Assembly: GCF_963678635.1 (NCBI RefSeq)
Contig: NC_087062.1
Span: forward strand, 66,699,415-66,763,414
Length of the DNA: 64,000 nucleotides
Direction: 5' to 3'
Source: Symsagittifera roscoffensis
Taxonomy: Eukaryota > Xenacoelomorpha > Acoela > Convolutidae
The notes beneath the pieces were generated by a model, which worked only from the letters and a program-made list of their open reading frames with translations, ran no database searches and was not told the DNA's origin. Shown here one piece after another: positions 22,044 to 33,097 of this stretch. The position numbers and the translations under genes are program-made. Positions within the stretch are counted from its first letter, which is position 1, and each line of letters opens with the position of its first letter.

Positions 22044-22836
22044 AATACACGCTCTCATGGCAGTACCTTACGTGAGAACCGAATTACAACTGAGGTTCGC
22101 CTGGTGCATGATGGGATTGACTCGCGGGGAATATGACTCAGAAGAAAGTAAAAGGTCAAAAGAAGCGAAGGTATTCCTGATGACGAATCTGAGGGATCTG
22201 ATAACCCAGGAGGGAATGGCAGTAGCGTGCGCAAAGCGGAGAGGCGCTCTCTGTTTCATTCGATTCCTGATAGAGCATATTTCAGTGCCAGCATTGAACA
22301 TCTGTGTCAAGATGCTGAGGGAGGGCGATGAACGAGTGAAAGCCTTACTCTTGCTAGCACTGCAGGATATGCATCAGAGCAAACCGATGAGGGTGAATAT
22401 GAAAGAACCTGAAGAGCTAGAATCCAGGAGGAAAATAGACGAAATCAGGAGATTCTCAAACAAGGAGCTGAGACTCACTAAAGAATCTATGGCGGCACTG
22501 CCGAAATCCAGTGAGTACTGTGGACCGATCAGGAAGAAGTCATACAGCTACGTGTCCGGAGTCATAGGGATAGCGTACAACCCTTTCCTGAGTAAAGACA
22601 TACGCAATTGCTTCTTTGATTACGAGCAGGCGGTGTTGCTAAGGTTCTGGACGTCGAGAATTGTAACGATTAAAAAAGCTGCTAACCCGCCGACCAAGTT
22701 GAGACTAGTCTTGGAGGAAAAGGTGACTGAACCTTCCGTGCCAAAATCCGACAAACGAGTGGAGTTTGGATTGGGATTCTCAGATGAATTACTGAGAACG
22801 AGCTTGATGGTAGTGTGGGAACTGATGGTGTCCTAG
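22027..22836 (+). CDS. Accessory ORF, 269 aa, helical
   Basis: Mostly alpha-helical, with an apparently repeat-like helical region (RFAWCMMGL, MTNLRDLITQEGMAVACAKRRGALCFIRFLIEHI, VKMLREGDERVKALLLLAL), which suggests an armadillo/HEAT-like or capsid-like helical bundle; this is an impression, not a match. A central Ser/Tyr patch follows (KKSYSYVSGVIGIAYNP). The + strand continues coding in another frame at 22837. Confidence 0.45.
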   Translation: MTALSRIHALMAVPYVRTELQLRFAWCMMGLTRGEYDSEESKRSKEAKVFLMTNLRDLITQEGMAVACAKRRGALCFIRFLIEHISVPALNICVKMLREGDERVKALLLLALQDMHQSKPMRVNMKEPEELESRRKIDEIRRFSNKELRLTKESMAALPKSSEYCGPIRKKSYSYVSGVIGIAYNPFLSKDIRNCFFDYEQAVLLRFWTSRIVTIKKAANPPTKLRLVLEEKVTEPSVPKSDKRVEFGLGFSDELLRTSLMVVWELMVS

Positions 22837-23989
22837 TCCCAATGCTGACTCGATACTACGATTGACACAAGACGTGCAGAGGGAACTAAATGCAGACTGT
22901 AACCTGCGTGACCTTAACATCATATATAATGTAATGACAACAGCCTCTAGGAGCAACGGAGAAGATTAAGTGGAATTGCCTGACTGGGGACCAGAAGACT
23001 GGGTCAAGCGTGGTAGCAGTCTGGCAGAAGTCTGTGGACTGGAAGGTCACGTTTTATGTAGTCTGGATTGCGTGAAAACCCTAGAGAGACAACACAAGCA
23101 GTTGACGATATTGTTTGGGAACGTTGTGATGAAAGCAAGGACGGAAACGGAACTGATCGCAGATTGCCATGGAGGAACCGAGGTGAATCTAGTGACTGCA
23201 CTAGGATTCTACAGCATGTTTGGTTCTTTAGAGTCACTATTGAATCTAGAGCAGAAACATGAGATGGTCACAAACATCAGTGTAGAAGTGTTCCCAGGAG
23301 TTTTGCAAATTGAGCAAAAGCACATAGGAAAATGGAGTGAAGCGATCGAGGCGGAAATGAATATCCGAAACAGTGAAACTTATCGTAGACCATCAGGAGC
23401 ACGATATTTGGTGGGATCGACATTAGCTCCAATGTGCAAGAGCAGATACCCGGTGCATTTTGTAGCTGTGGATGTAAAGAGTACGAGAAAGATCGTGGAT
23501 CAAGCCTTCTCAGTGCCAAAGTGTGTGAGACTAACGAGAATGTCGGAAAAATCTTACGAGTTACTGTGTAAAATGTTCTCAGCAGTTCCAGAGAGAACAA
23601 AGGAGGAGTTGGAATCGATACTGGGAAAGAAGTTCAAGGGATACGTGAACGGGAACTTCAGTGACTTTGAGAGACACAAACAGAGAGGATCAACCGTTAC
23701 AGATTACAATACAGTAGACGAGAATGATGAAGTCCACCGAGTGATGATGAAAGTGGAACCATCACTGGAAGCTTCGGGAAAGCGTAATTGGAGGAGCATC
23801 ATGTTGACACATGAAGAGTTTCCCTGCCATTGCTTGCTGCAAACATGGTGGTATCCCGGGCGTAGTAATCTGGTGTTGATCTGGGACTCTGGAGAGCTTC
23901 TCTCCTTCTGTTTACCAGACTCATCACGGCCCATAACAATAGTGATAGTGGGAGTTATGATGGCGATAATGATGGCGATAAGGAGATAA
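22837..23989 (+). pseudogene. Accessory ORF, about 380 codons, one in-frame stop
   Basis: The frame opens about 22840 (PNADSILRLTQDVQREL...), has a TAA at 22967-22969, and resumes directly with VELPDWGPEDW through 23989. It contains two Cys-containing blocks (CGLEGHVLCSLDC and FPCHCLL) and a helical middle. The C-terminus ends in a hydrophobic stretch (PITIVIVGVMMAIMMAI) that could be a membrane anchor, but the terminal frame may be shifted, so this is weak. No family is recognised. Confidence 0.45.
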
Positions 23990-24563
23990 CAATAGACAGG
24001 AGGCGCCAACGAGAGAACAATTGCAGAAATTGGATTGTCTAAAAGATTTAGATCTTTTTGAGACAATGTGCAAAATTCTGAACAATCCGATGGAAGTAAA
24101 ACAGATATGAGCAAGAAGACGATTGATGCCATGGTTTAGAGCCAACATGACTGCATGGTTGTATGAATATGCCAAAAAGCATATGTCGAAACACGGCAGA
24201 GTGTACAGTGGGTATCAGCTGGACATTGGGGCAGGAGCTTTCAAGCGAGCTTTCGTGACTCATCGGAATGCAGTGACCACCGCGGTGAAGAGAATTTCCA
24301 GGACAAATGAACGTAGTGGAAAGGAAAAAGAAGAGACGTTGAAGGAAGATTTGGAGAGAAACGTGACGTTGTGTCTCCACAACAGCTTCTGTCGGAACAG
24401 AGAATCTAATGTGGATCCCCTACCTTGTTGTAAACAGAGGGTAGAAGAGCAGAAGTGTTGGAGGACTGCTTCCAACAGCGTCAGAATAGCTAATGATGTG
24501 TTGCAAGACACAGAAACTGAAATTGCAGAGTCAATGTCGCAGGAGGAGGAGATGGAGCATTGA
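23982..24563 (+). pseudogene. Last accessory coding segment
   Basis: 23982-24108 reads QEAPTREQLQKLDCLKDLDLFETM..., then 24123-24563 reads LMPWFRANMTAWLYEYAKKHM... and a Cys-rich portion (CLHNSFCR...DPLPCCKQR). After 24563 the sequence becomes A-rich with many stops in all frames. This marks the end of the coding part of the element. The function is unknown. Confidence 0.4.
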
Positions 24564-25362
24564 CAAATGGCCGAAAAACAAGATGCAAAAAGAAAGACAA
24601 TTAGAAGAATTTAGAAGTTTTAGAACTTCTAAACGACGAAAAAAGAAGAAACAAAGAAGTGACGAAAGAGAAGAAGTTAAAACTCAGAATTGTTTTATGT
24701 GTGTGACGAAAATTCAAGTGAGAAACTAAGCAACCAAGTTGTGATTGAAAACTGAAACATTTAGTTGAGTTTTGAGCATTAAAGAATTTGTTGCATTTAT
24801 AAATTTGCGTTTTGATTTTAGTTAGTGGCTTTAGAGACACTTACTATTTATTTAGAAAGGCTTGAGCAAAGAGTATATTTAAGTATTCCAGCCTGCATGA
24901 TTGTTTTTAATCAACTAGGAGAACTGATCACTTTGTGGTGACATGAAAGGCTTGGATAATCTCTTGAAGAGGGAGATTGTTCATTGTTCTTTCGAACCAC
25001 AGAGTTCCTTAATTTTAATATTCAAGACAATAACAACTAGAAATTCCGAAGGGAAGAAGCATAGTAGGATAATTTTAGCTTGTTGGTTGGCAGGACTGTC
25101 CTGCTAACTAACACCTTTTAGAATCTAGAAGAAAAAGTTTTAAATCAGGGCATTGACGTTGGAAGTCAGAAAAAATGTTTTATCTAAAAATGTTTAAGGC
25201 TATAGCAATGTAGTATGATGCCATTCATATTTCGCAGTGAGTCGATATGACGCGGATAAAAGTAATTTTGTGCATTTTGTAAATTCTGTTCGATGACACT
25301 GTACCACTTTTACGAACAATGCGAGATTCAATGGGGACATTAACCGCGCTGTCCGGGGAGTA
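24564..25362. other. 3' flank of retroelement, no LTR found
   Basis: About 800 bp of A/T-rich DNA without credible ORFs. It includes an imperfect hairpin at 25081-25113 (TGTTGGTTGGCAGGAC paired with a CCTGCTAACTAACA-type half). I compared it by eye with the LTR-like block at 11493-12163 and found no match. Confidence 0.5.
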
Positions 25363-26037
25363 TGTGACATTCGACAAGAATGGACAAAAATGCAGATTCA
25401 ACAGATTCGAAATTTTAGCAGCTAGCCTTCCAAATTGATGGTTTTAGGAGATTAACAACGTTATTGGGACGATTAGTCAAACGGTGAAGGTCATGATATT
25501 CTGGTATTTTGAAATTTTAAAAATTCGAAGTGATGATGTAATATTTCTGAGAAGCGTCAAAAAAGGCCATTTTAGAGAAAAACCGGAATAAAATCAGAAC
25601 AACGATAGTTGCGACGAAGATCACTACGAGAAAATAGAGAATCAGAATTGGAGAAAAAGCAGAATTAGCAGAGATCGTTCCGACTTGCAACTATTGTAGC
25701 GACACAATAGTTGCAATTCGGAACGATCTCTGCTAATTCTGCTTTTTCTCCAATTCTGATTCTCTATTTTCTCGTAGTGATCTTCGTCGCAACTATCGTT
25801 GTTCTGATTTTATTCCGGTTTTTCTCTAAAATGGCCGTTTTTGACGCTTCTCAGAATTATTACGTCAGCACTTCGAATTTTAAAATTTCAAAATACCAGA
25901 ATATCTTGACCTTCACCGTTTGACTAATCGTCCCACTAACGTTGTTAATCTCTTAAAACCGTCAAATCGGAAGGTTAGCTGCTAAAGTTTCGAGTCTGTT
26001 GAATCTTCATTTTTGTCCATTCTGGTCGAATGTCACA
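25363..26037. mobile_element. Palindromic foldback element, 675 bp
   Basis: A near-perfect inverted repeat with ends TGTGACATTCGA and TCGAATGTCACA and centre at about 25700. The two arms run almost to the centre, where a short GCAACTATTG...CAATAGTTGC stem lies. No coding capacity; the ORF at 25711-25923 is the arm itself. No convincing target duplication is visible. A half copy is at 8414-8757. It fits a foldback/MITE-type non-autonomous DNA transposon. Confidence 0.85.
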
Positions 26038-26972
26038 ATGATTTAAAAATCTGAAATTCCCAACCCTCTAGTTAGGTCCTGTCAGAGTACTCTCAAGGAT
26101 TGCGAATCTTGCCTCCAAGCATGACTGCTCATTTCCTTTGAGCTTTCGAGATGTGGCGTTTTTTGTGATTTTTGCAAAATTTTTTCAGAAAATTTAAATT
26201 ATTATGATTTAAATATCTGAGATTCCCAACCCTGTAGTTAGGTCCTGTCAGAAAACTCTCAAGGATTGCGAATCTTGCCTCCAAGCATGACTGCTCAATT
26301 CTTTTTAGTTTTTGAGATATGACGTTTTTTGTGATTTTTTCAAAATTTTTTCAGAAAATTCAAATTATTATGATTTAAAAATCTGAATTTCCCAACGCTG
26401 TAGTTAGGTCCTGTCAGAGTACTCTCAAGGATTGCGAATCTTGCCTCCAAGCATGACTGCTCAATTTCTTTGAGTTTTCGAGATGTGGCGTTTTTTGTGA
26501 TTTTTGCAAAATTTTCAGAAAGTTTAAATTAATTTTTTTTCAAAATTTGAAATTCCCAACGCTATAGTTCGGTGTTGTCAGGCCACTCTAAAAAGTTGCA
26601 AATCTTGCCACATGCGACTGCTAAACGCGACTGCTCAAATGCTGAAACCACTAAATTTGAAACCACTAATTTGATGAAGATACAACCTTATTGTCAGCGT
26701 ACACCCAGGCGTCTCAAATCTTTCCTCTTAATATGATTGCTCAAATCCCATTAGTTTCCGAGATAAGACGTTTTTTCAATTTTTTTTCGGGAAACTTATG
26801 TTTAAAAAAATTCACAAAATTTTGAATACCTAGCCTTATTGTAGGGTGCTCTCAGGGACTCTCAGTGGTTGCAAATTTGGCCTCCAAATGTCTCCAGAGG
26901 CCCATTAAATTTTCAAGATGACGCTTTTAAAATGGGAATTAAAAAGTTCGAAGTTAACAACCCTGTAATTGG
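26038..26972 (+). repeat. Tandem repeat, about 167-bp monomer
   Basis: At least three clear units start near 26038, 26205 and 26370. Each holds the phrases CCCAACCCTGTAGTTAGGT, CTGTCAG..ACTCTCAAGG, TTGCGAATCTTGCCTCCAAG and CATGACTGCTCAA, then a T-rich stretch with GAGATGTGACG-like text. More degenerate units continue to about 26970, where LINE sequence begins. The same family is at 63080-63660. Confidence 0.85.
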
Positions 26973-28787
26973 ATCAAAAAACTTGAAAAAGATATTCAAA
27001 GGTTTTCCGAAGATGACCTAGCGGAATATGAAAAAACCGTCCTAGAAGGAAGAACTTTCAGCGAAATTCAAAAAAACCTTAAATGCATAAGCAAGACCCC
27101 AACAATTCCTTCGACGGTCAAATACGGAAACACTGAATCATCAAATGAAAGAGAAAAATGTGAATTATTCAATGACTATTTCGTCAGCGTGTTTGGCACA
27201 AAAGAACATCAAACCGGTGAGCTGAATAGATTTATTGTTGACCAAAGTCAAGTTAGCGAAATAATGAGGCAACTTAATGTCAATAAATCAATGGGACTCG
27301 ACAACATTGGCAATCTCATTTTGAAATCATGTCACAAAACTCTAAGCAAATCACTTACCCTTATATTTCAAACCTGCCTTAACAAAGGAATTTTTCCTGA
27401 AATATGGAAAACTAGTGAAGTAACCCCTGTTTTCAAGGAAGGAAGTAAAACCGATGTCAGTTGCTATAGACCAATCAGCCTACTTTGCTGCTGCTCAAAA
27501 TGGCTTGAAAAAATAATATTTGACAAATTCTATACTAAAGTGAAATTTAGATTACATGAAAGTCAACATGGATTTCGAAAGCGTAGATCCACCACAATTC
27601 AACTTCTTCTATTTCTTGACCGAATATACGAATTGAACGATCAACAGGATGTACAAGAACTTGCAGTTCTATACTTGGATTTTGCCAAGGCATTCGACAC
27701 TGTACCTCATGATATTCTGCTTACGAAGATCAAAATTTTTGGAATTGGCGGGAAATGGCTGTCACTGATATATTCATACCTCAACAACAGAAAGCAATGC
27801 GTTAAGATTGAAGACTGTAGCTCAACCCTAAAAGAAGTCACCAGTGGAGTTCTGCAAGGTTCAATTCTGGGACCGCTGCTGTTCTTACTTTTCATAAACG
27901 ATCTACCTGAAACCATGAATGACACAGACAGTTTTGGGTACGCAGATGACTTTAAGGCCATTCTTCTAAATCAAATTTCCCTTGACACTGCAACTCTGAA
28001 AATAGAGAAATGGCTACATGAAAACAAAATGCAACCCAACATCAAAAAATCAACGCTCCTCGGCATCAAAGGTGATTTGAAAGCTAGTCTCCTGAACAAA
28101 AATCTTTCTTCAGTAAACTCACAGCGTGACCTAGGACTGATTGTGTCCAACAAGCTCACATGGAACGAAAATTGCTCTCGTCGGACATCCAAAGCAATTA
28201 GTGCTCTCTTCCAGATTAAACGAAGTCTGACTATGAAAAGCAGTGTGACCACCAGGCTTAACGCATATACTGGGTATGTAGTACCCATAGTAACATACGC
28301 ATCCCAAGCATGGACTGCTAGCAGATCGAACATGGAACAACTCGAACGAGTTCAAAAGTTATCAACAAAATGGATTTTGGGGACAAGCAAAACTTATACT
28401 GAAAGACTGAAGGACCTGAACCTTCTTCCTTTGAACCTATACATGGAAATGCACGACATTTTAATACTAATAACCCTTCTTGAAAATCGTTACGATGTAG
28501 AAATAGAACGAAAACAATCTGAATCATGCGAAATCACCCGACAGTCATAAAGAGGCGAAATTCAAATCCCAAAAAGCCGCTTGCAAAGAACGGACGACAA
28601 TTTTTTCAGACGAGTGAAACATCTATACAACTGTCTTATCCGAGCCTGCCCAACTTTTAGCCTTAGACCAAGCAAAGCGACTCTGACCTACATATACCAG
28701 AAATACTTCAAAAAAATGTACAGTGAAGTCAACAAATGTACATGGAAACTCTTATGCAACTGCAATGTTCACAACAAACTGAGATAA
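26973..28787 (+). pseudogene. 5'-truncated LINE reverse transcriptase
   Basis: A non-LTR (Jockey/CR1-like) reverse transcriptase. The frame is open from about 26973, before any ATG, through ELFNDYFVSVF. The RT core has FRKRRSTTIQLLLFLD, AVLYLDFAKAFDTVPHDILL (motif A), GVLQGSILGPLLFLLFINDLP and the catalytic YADD at about 27940-27951. The downstream WTASRSNMEQLERVQKLS region is typical of the family. A TAA at 28548-28550 interrupts the frame, which then continues to 28787 with TDDNFFRRVKHLYN and a Cys-containing end. The endonuclease is missing, so the element is a dead 5'-truncated copy. Confidence 0.9.
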
Positions 28788-28866
28788 AACATGGACTGTA
28801 AAAGGGGTGAAATTCCCTAGAGCCAATGCTCTGAAGCCTATTCTACTAATACTACTACTAATAGCT
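28788..28866 (+). repeat. LINE 3' tail with ACT microsatellite
   Basis: This short 3'-UTR ends in ACTAATACTACTACTAATAG, a short tandem tail of the kind found at the 3' end of CR1-like and related LINEs instead of poly(A). It marks the insertion's 3' end. The sequence to 29113 is then non-coding upstream DNA of GPI. Confidence 0.55.
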
Positions 28867-29111
28867 TTTTAATTTTCGGTGTGAATATCCAGCGCTGTGG
28901 GAATACACCAGGTGAAATGCTGAAAAACTCTTGTAGTATCTTCCCTTATCATGATAAATTCCGAGCTTCTAATATACATTTTCGAGAGGGTTGGAAAACA
29001 GGAAAATAGCTTTGCTATTTGGCTGGTTGCTTTGTACACTTTAAATTTTGTACTTGTTTTTAAGTGAAAGCACTGTCTAAAAATTAATCGCTTGGTAACG
29101 CTGTTTTTTGT

Positions 29112-29120
29112 AGTTACTAA
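29112..29120 (+). other. Splice-acceptor-like site before GPI
   Basis: TGTTTTTTGTAG ends at 29113, followed by 7 nt (TTACTAA) and the GPI ATG. The T-tract and AG are a strong 3' splice site. With such a short leader, spliced-leader trans-splicing or a 5'-UTR intron is likely. Confidence 0.55.
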
Positions 29121-30779
29121 ATGGCTGGATCTGCTACCTGGAAAGCCTTGTCAGATCATCTTTCTGCTGTGAAAGATGTTGAAATAAATAGTCTGTTCAA
29201 CAGTGATGCTAGCCGCTATGAAAATTTCAACCAACTGGTTGAGTTGCCTGGTCATGGTTCTTTGTTACTGGATTATTCGAAAAATCGAATAACGGCTGAA
29301 ACGATGAGCCTTTTATTTAAACTTGCCGGTGATGCTGAGGTGCCTAAGATGCGAGAGAAAATGTTCAGCGGAGAGCCGATCAATTTCACTGAGAACAGGA
29401 GTGTTTTGCATGTTGCGTTGCGAAATAAATCGGGAAGGCCAATATTGTCCGGAGGCGAAAATGTTATGCCTCTTGTGAATGAAGTGTTAAATAAGATGAA
29501 GGGTTTCGTTGACTCAGTTCGATCTGGAGAATGGAAAGGCTACACTGGAAAAAGTATTACCGACGTTGTTAATATTGGAATCGGAGGATCTGACTTGGGC
29601 CCAGTTATGGTAACAGAGGCTCTGAAACACTATGCTGGCAATTTGAAATGCCACTTTGTTTCGAATATTGATGGAACCCATATGGCGGAAACACTGAAAA
29701 GTGTAAACCCGGAGACAGTGCTCTTCATCATTGCCTCGAAAACTTTCACGACCCAAGAAACTATTACGAATGCTAACTCTGCCAAGGCCTGGTTCTTGTC
29801 TGCCGCTGCCGATCAAAACCACGTTGCTAAGCATTTCGTAGCTCTGTCAACCAACAAAGAAAAAGTCACTGAGTTTGGAATTGACGCGAAGAATATGTTT
29901 GGATTTTGGGACTGGGTAGGAGGCCGCTACTCCCTATGGTCTGCGATTGGAATGTCAATTGCTTTGTATGTTGGGTTTGAACATTTCGACCAACTTTTAC
30001 ATGGCGCGCACTTCATGGACGAACATTTTTGCAATGCAAAGTTAGAAGAAAACTTGCCAGTGATTTTGGCGCTTGTCGGTATTTGGAATAACAATTTCCT
30101 GGGAGCTCAAAGTCAAGCGATTCTTCCGTACGATCAGTATCTGTCACGATTTGCAGCATACTTCCAGCAGGGTGATATGGAATCTAACGGGAAATACCGC
30201 ACCAGGTCAGGAAAAGAAGTCGAGTGGGAAACTGGACCAATTATTTGGGGAGAGCCTGGTACCAATGGTCAGCACGCATTCTACCAACTCATTCATCAAG
30301 GAACCAAACTGATCCCCTGCGACTTTCTGGCACCAGTTCATACTTTGAATCCAATCTCCAACAGAATCCACCACAAGATTCTGTTAGCGAACTTCTTGGC
30401 TCAAACTGAAGCGCTCATGAAAGGCAAGTCCCCAGAAGAAGTGAAAGAGGAAATGAAAAAGGCAGGGACATCTCCTGAGAGAATTGAAGAAATTTTACCT
30501 CATCGGGTATTCAAAGGAAACAGGCCAACCAACTCAATTATCTACGAGAAGCTAGACCCCTTCACCTTGGGAGCTATGGTTGCGATGTATGAGCACAAGA
30601 TCTTCGTGCAGGGTGTCATTTGGGACATCAACTCTTACGATCAATGGGGAGTGGAGTTGGGAAAGCAGTTGGCAAAAGTGATAGAGAAAGAATTGGGCGG
30701 AACCGAGGAAATAACTTCACACGATCAGTCGACGAACGCACTTATCAACCACATCAAGAAGCGAGCCAATTTCGATTGA
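29121..30779 (+). CDS. GPI: Glucose-6-phosphate isomerase
   Basis: 552 residues in one uninterrupted exon, close to the usual animal length of about 555. The enzyme interconverts glucose 6-phosphate and fructose 6-phosphate in glycolysis/gluconeogenesis in the cytosol. Signature stretches are [11 protein letters not shown] (about 151-161), [11 protein letters not shown] (267-277), [10 protein letters not shown] (349-358), [19 protein letters not shown] (376-394) and [10 protein letters not shown] (510-519). By family knowledge the catalytic residues correspond to Arg269, Glu354, His385 and Lys515, and all are present. The start is chosen at the ATG 8 nt after an acceptor-like AG. Lack of introns contrasts with its neighbours, so a retrocopy is possible, but the conserved acceptor upstream and full-length ORF argue for a functional gene. 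Confidence 0.97.
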   Translation: MAGSATWKALSDHLSAVKDVEINSLFNSDASRYENFNQLVELPGHGSLLLDYSKNRITAETMSLLFKLAGDAEVPKMREKMFSGEPINFTENRSVLHVALRNKSGRPILSGGENVMPLVNEVLNKMKGFVDSVRSGEWKGYTGKSITDVVNIGIGGSDLGPVMVTEALKHYAGNLKCHFVSNIDGTHMAETLKSVNPETVLFIIASKTFTTQETITNANSAKAWFLSAAADQNHVAKHFVALSTNKEKVTEFGIDAKNMFGFWDWVGGRYSLWSAIGMSIALYVGFEHFDQLLHGAHFMDEHFCNAKLEENLPVILALVGIWNNNFLGAQSQAILPYDQYLSRFAAYFQQGDMESNGKYRTRSGKEVEWETGPIIWGEPGTNGQHAFYQLIHQGTKLIPCDFLAPVHTLNPISNRIHHKILLANFLAQTEALMKGKSPEEVKEEMKKAGTSPERIEEILPHRVFKGNRPTNSIIYEKLDPFTLGAMVAMYEHKIFVQGVIWDINSYDQWGVELGKQLAKVIEKELGGTEEITSHDQSTNALINHIKKRANFD

Positions 30780-31216
30780 CAAGTTGACGGATATACTACA
30801 CATATGATATGCTAGATTTGAGCGATGCGTTTGAAACGCTGATGCTCTTGTCGTACACTTAATCCAGTATTTAGTAACAACAATATTCTAATTATGCACT
30901 ACATGATATTGTATGATGCTTTACACCCTATAAAGCACGGCTGAAATAATTGATTTCTAATATGTTGGTAGAACCTATATGCTAACTGACTCTCATTTTG
31001 TATGCTTAGTTCACTCGAGTTGTTTTGAAACTGAAATTTAAAGGAACCATTTTCTACTGAAGTAGAAAAAATTGATTCTGAATTGTAATTGTATTGAAAT
31101 TAACAATATATTTTTAAACAGCAATGTTGTAATGCCTTCCAATGCCAATAGTTCTCACGTTTAGTAAGAAAAGGAGAGTCACATTTTTAAATTGGTATTT
31201 CATTCTTTTCTTTCAG
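30780..31216. other. GPI 3'-UTR / GPI-ARF intergenic
   Basis: 437 bp of A/T-rich DNA with no ORF of note. No canonical AATAAA was seen. It ends in a strong acceptor-like T/C tract and AG (TTTTCTTTCAG to 31216) ahead of the ARF leader. ARF follows GPI closely on the same strand. Confidence 0.5.
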
Positions 31217-31316
31217 ATAACTGACTGTTGGAGAACAGTTATTTTACTCATACTTCAAACATATATCTTGTTGGTATCACATCAACAGAGACCTCAGATT
31301 AAGCAGTAGCAGTTAA

Positions 31317-32392
<1,076 letters not shown>

Positions 32393-33089
32393 TCAAGCGA
32401 TAAGAGAAAAAAAGTAAGGAGAAACACGATGGCCCGGCGGTAATTTGAATTTGAGTCATTTTTAAAATTCCTTTCGACCGGAACTCCGTTTATGTTAAAT
32501 GCTAGTGTTAAATTGAATAGTCATAACACTTTCCAAATCGCCTGTCGCCATGGTACTTGTCAAGTTAATCATTAATTATCATGTGTGTTGGAGCGCTCGA
32601 TATAAGTCAGAATGTATTGTATTCTGTGTAAATATTCTTAAAACGGTGAATGGGAAGGAAGTACATGATGGAGTTTTTAAAAAAAGCAATATTTGCAAAG
32701 TGTTTTTTAGATCAATGTGCTTTAAAACTTTTAAATCAGTCGAGATTTTTGGAGAGCAATTTTGCGTGTTCCTACAAAGGCCCGACGTTATCAGAAGTTC
32801 ATAAGTTTTAAGCTATCGTGACAAGCGAATTAATATATCGCTCTATAATGCATTCTTGTTGTCAAGATAGCACGAGTTTCGAGGTTTTTATCTCCGTTTA
32901 AAATCCATGTTGAATTATGCTTATATATACATCACTATATCATATTTGATGCAAATTTGTTATTTCGACGATTATGTTCATATAAATATAAAATTTAACA
33001 TTAGCCAGAGCCAATTATCAATTATTTGAAAACCCACGTGTTAAAGTGTCCAAAGAAATAATTTGTTTTTCATTTAAACGTGGTTTCAG
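32393..33089. other. ARF 3'-UTR / intergenic region
   Basis: About 700 bp, A/T-rich. The only sizeable ORF (32550-32804) shows no domain and no splice context. The stretch ends in CGTGGTTTCAG at 33089, an acceptor-like site directly ahead of the next gene. Confidence 0.5.
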
Positions 33090-33097
33090 GTTGTGTT
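33082..33097 (+). other. Splice-acceptor-like site before coiled-coil gene
   Basis: GGTTTCAG ends at 33089, followed by an 8-nt leader (GTTGTGTT) and the ATG at 33098. The very short distance mirrors the GPI arrangement and supports trans-splicing or a 5'-UTR intron. Confidence 0.5.

Noticed and set aside
1-24563. DIRS-like or Maverick-like element because of inverted repeats and missing integrase
   Set aside because: The RT is Ty3/Gypsy-like (YVDD, motif order), no tyrosine recombinase or DNA polymerase is seen, and the inverted repeat includes gag and pol, so it is a duplication and not terminal repeats.
25711-25923. 70-aa ORF in the foldback element
   Set aside because: Encoded by one arm of the palindrome; no transposase motifs.
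26038-26972. CRISPR-like array
   Set aside because: Monomers of about 167 bp are repeats throughout with no unique spacers, and the genome is animal.
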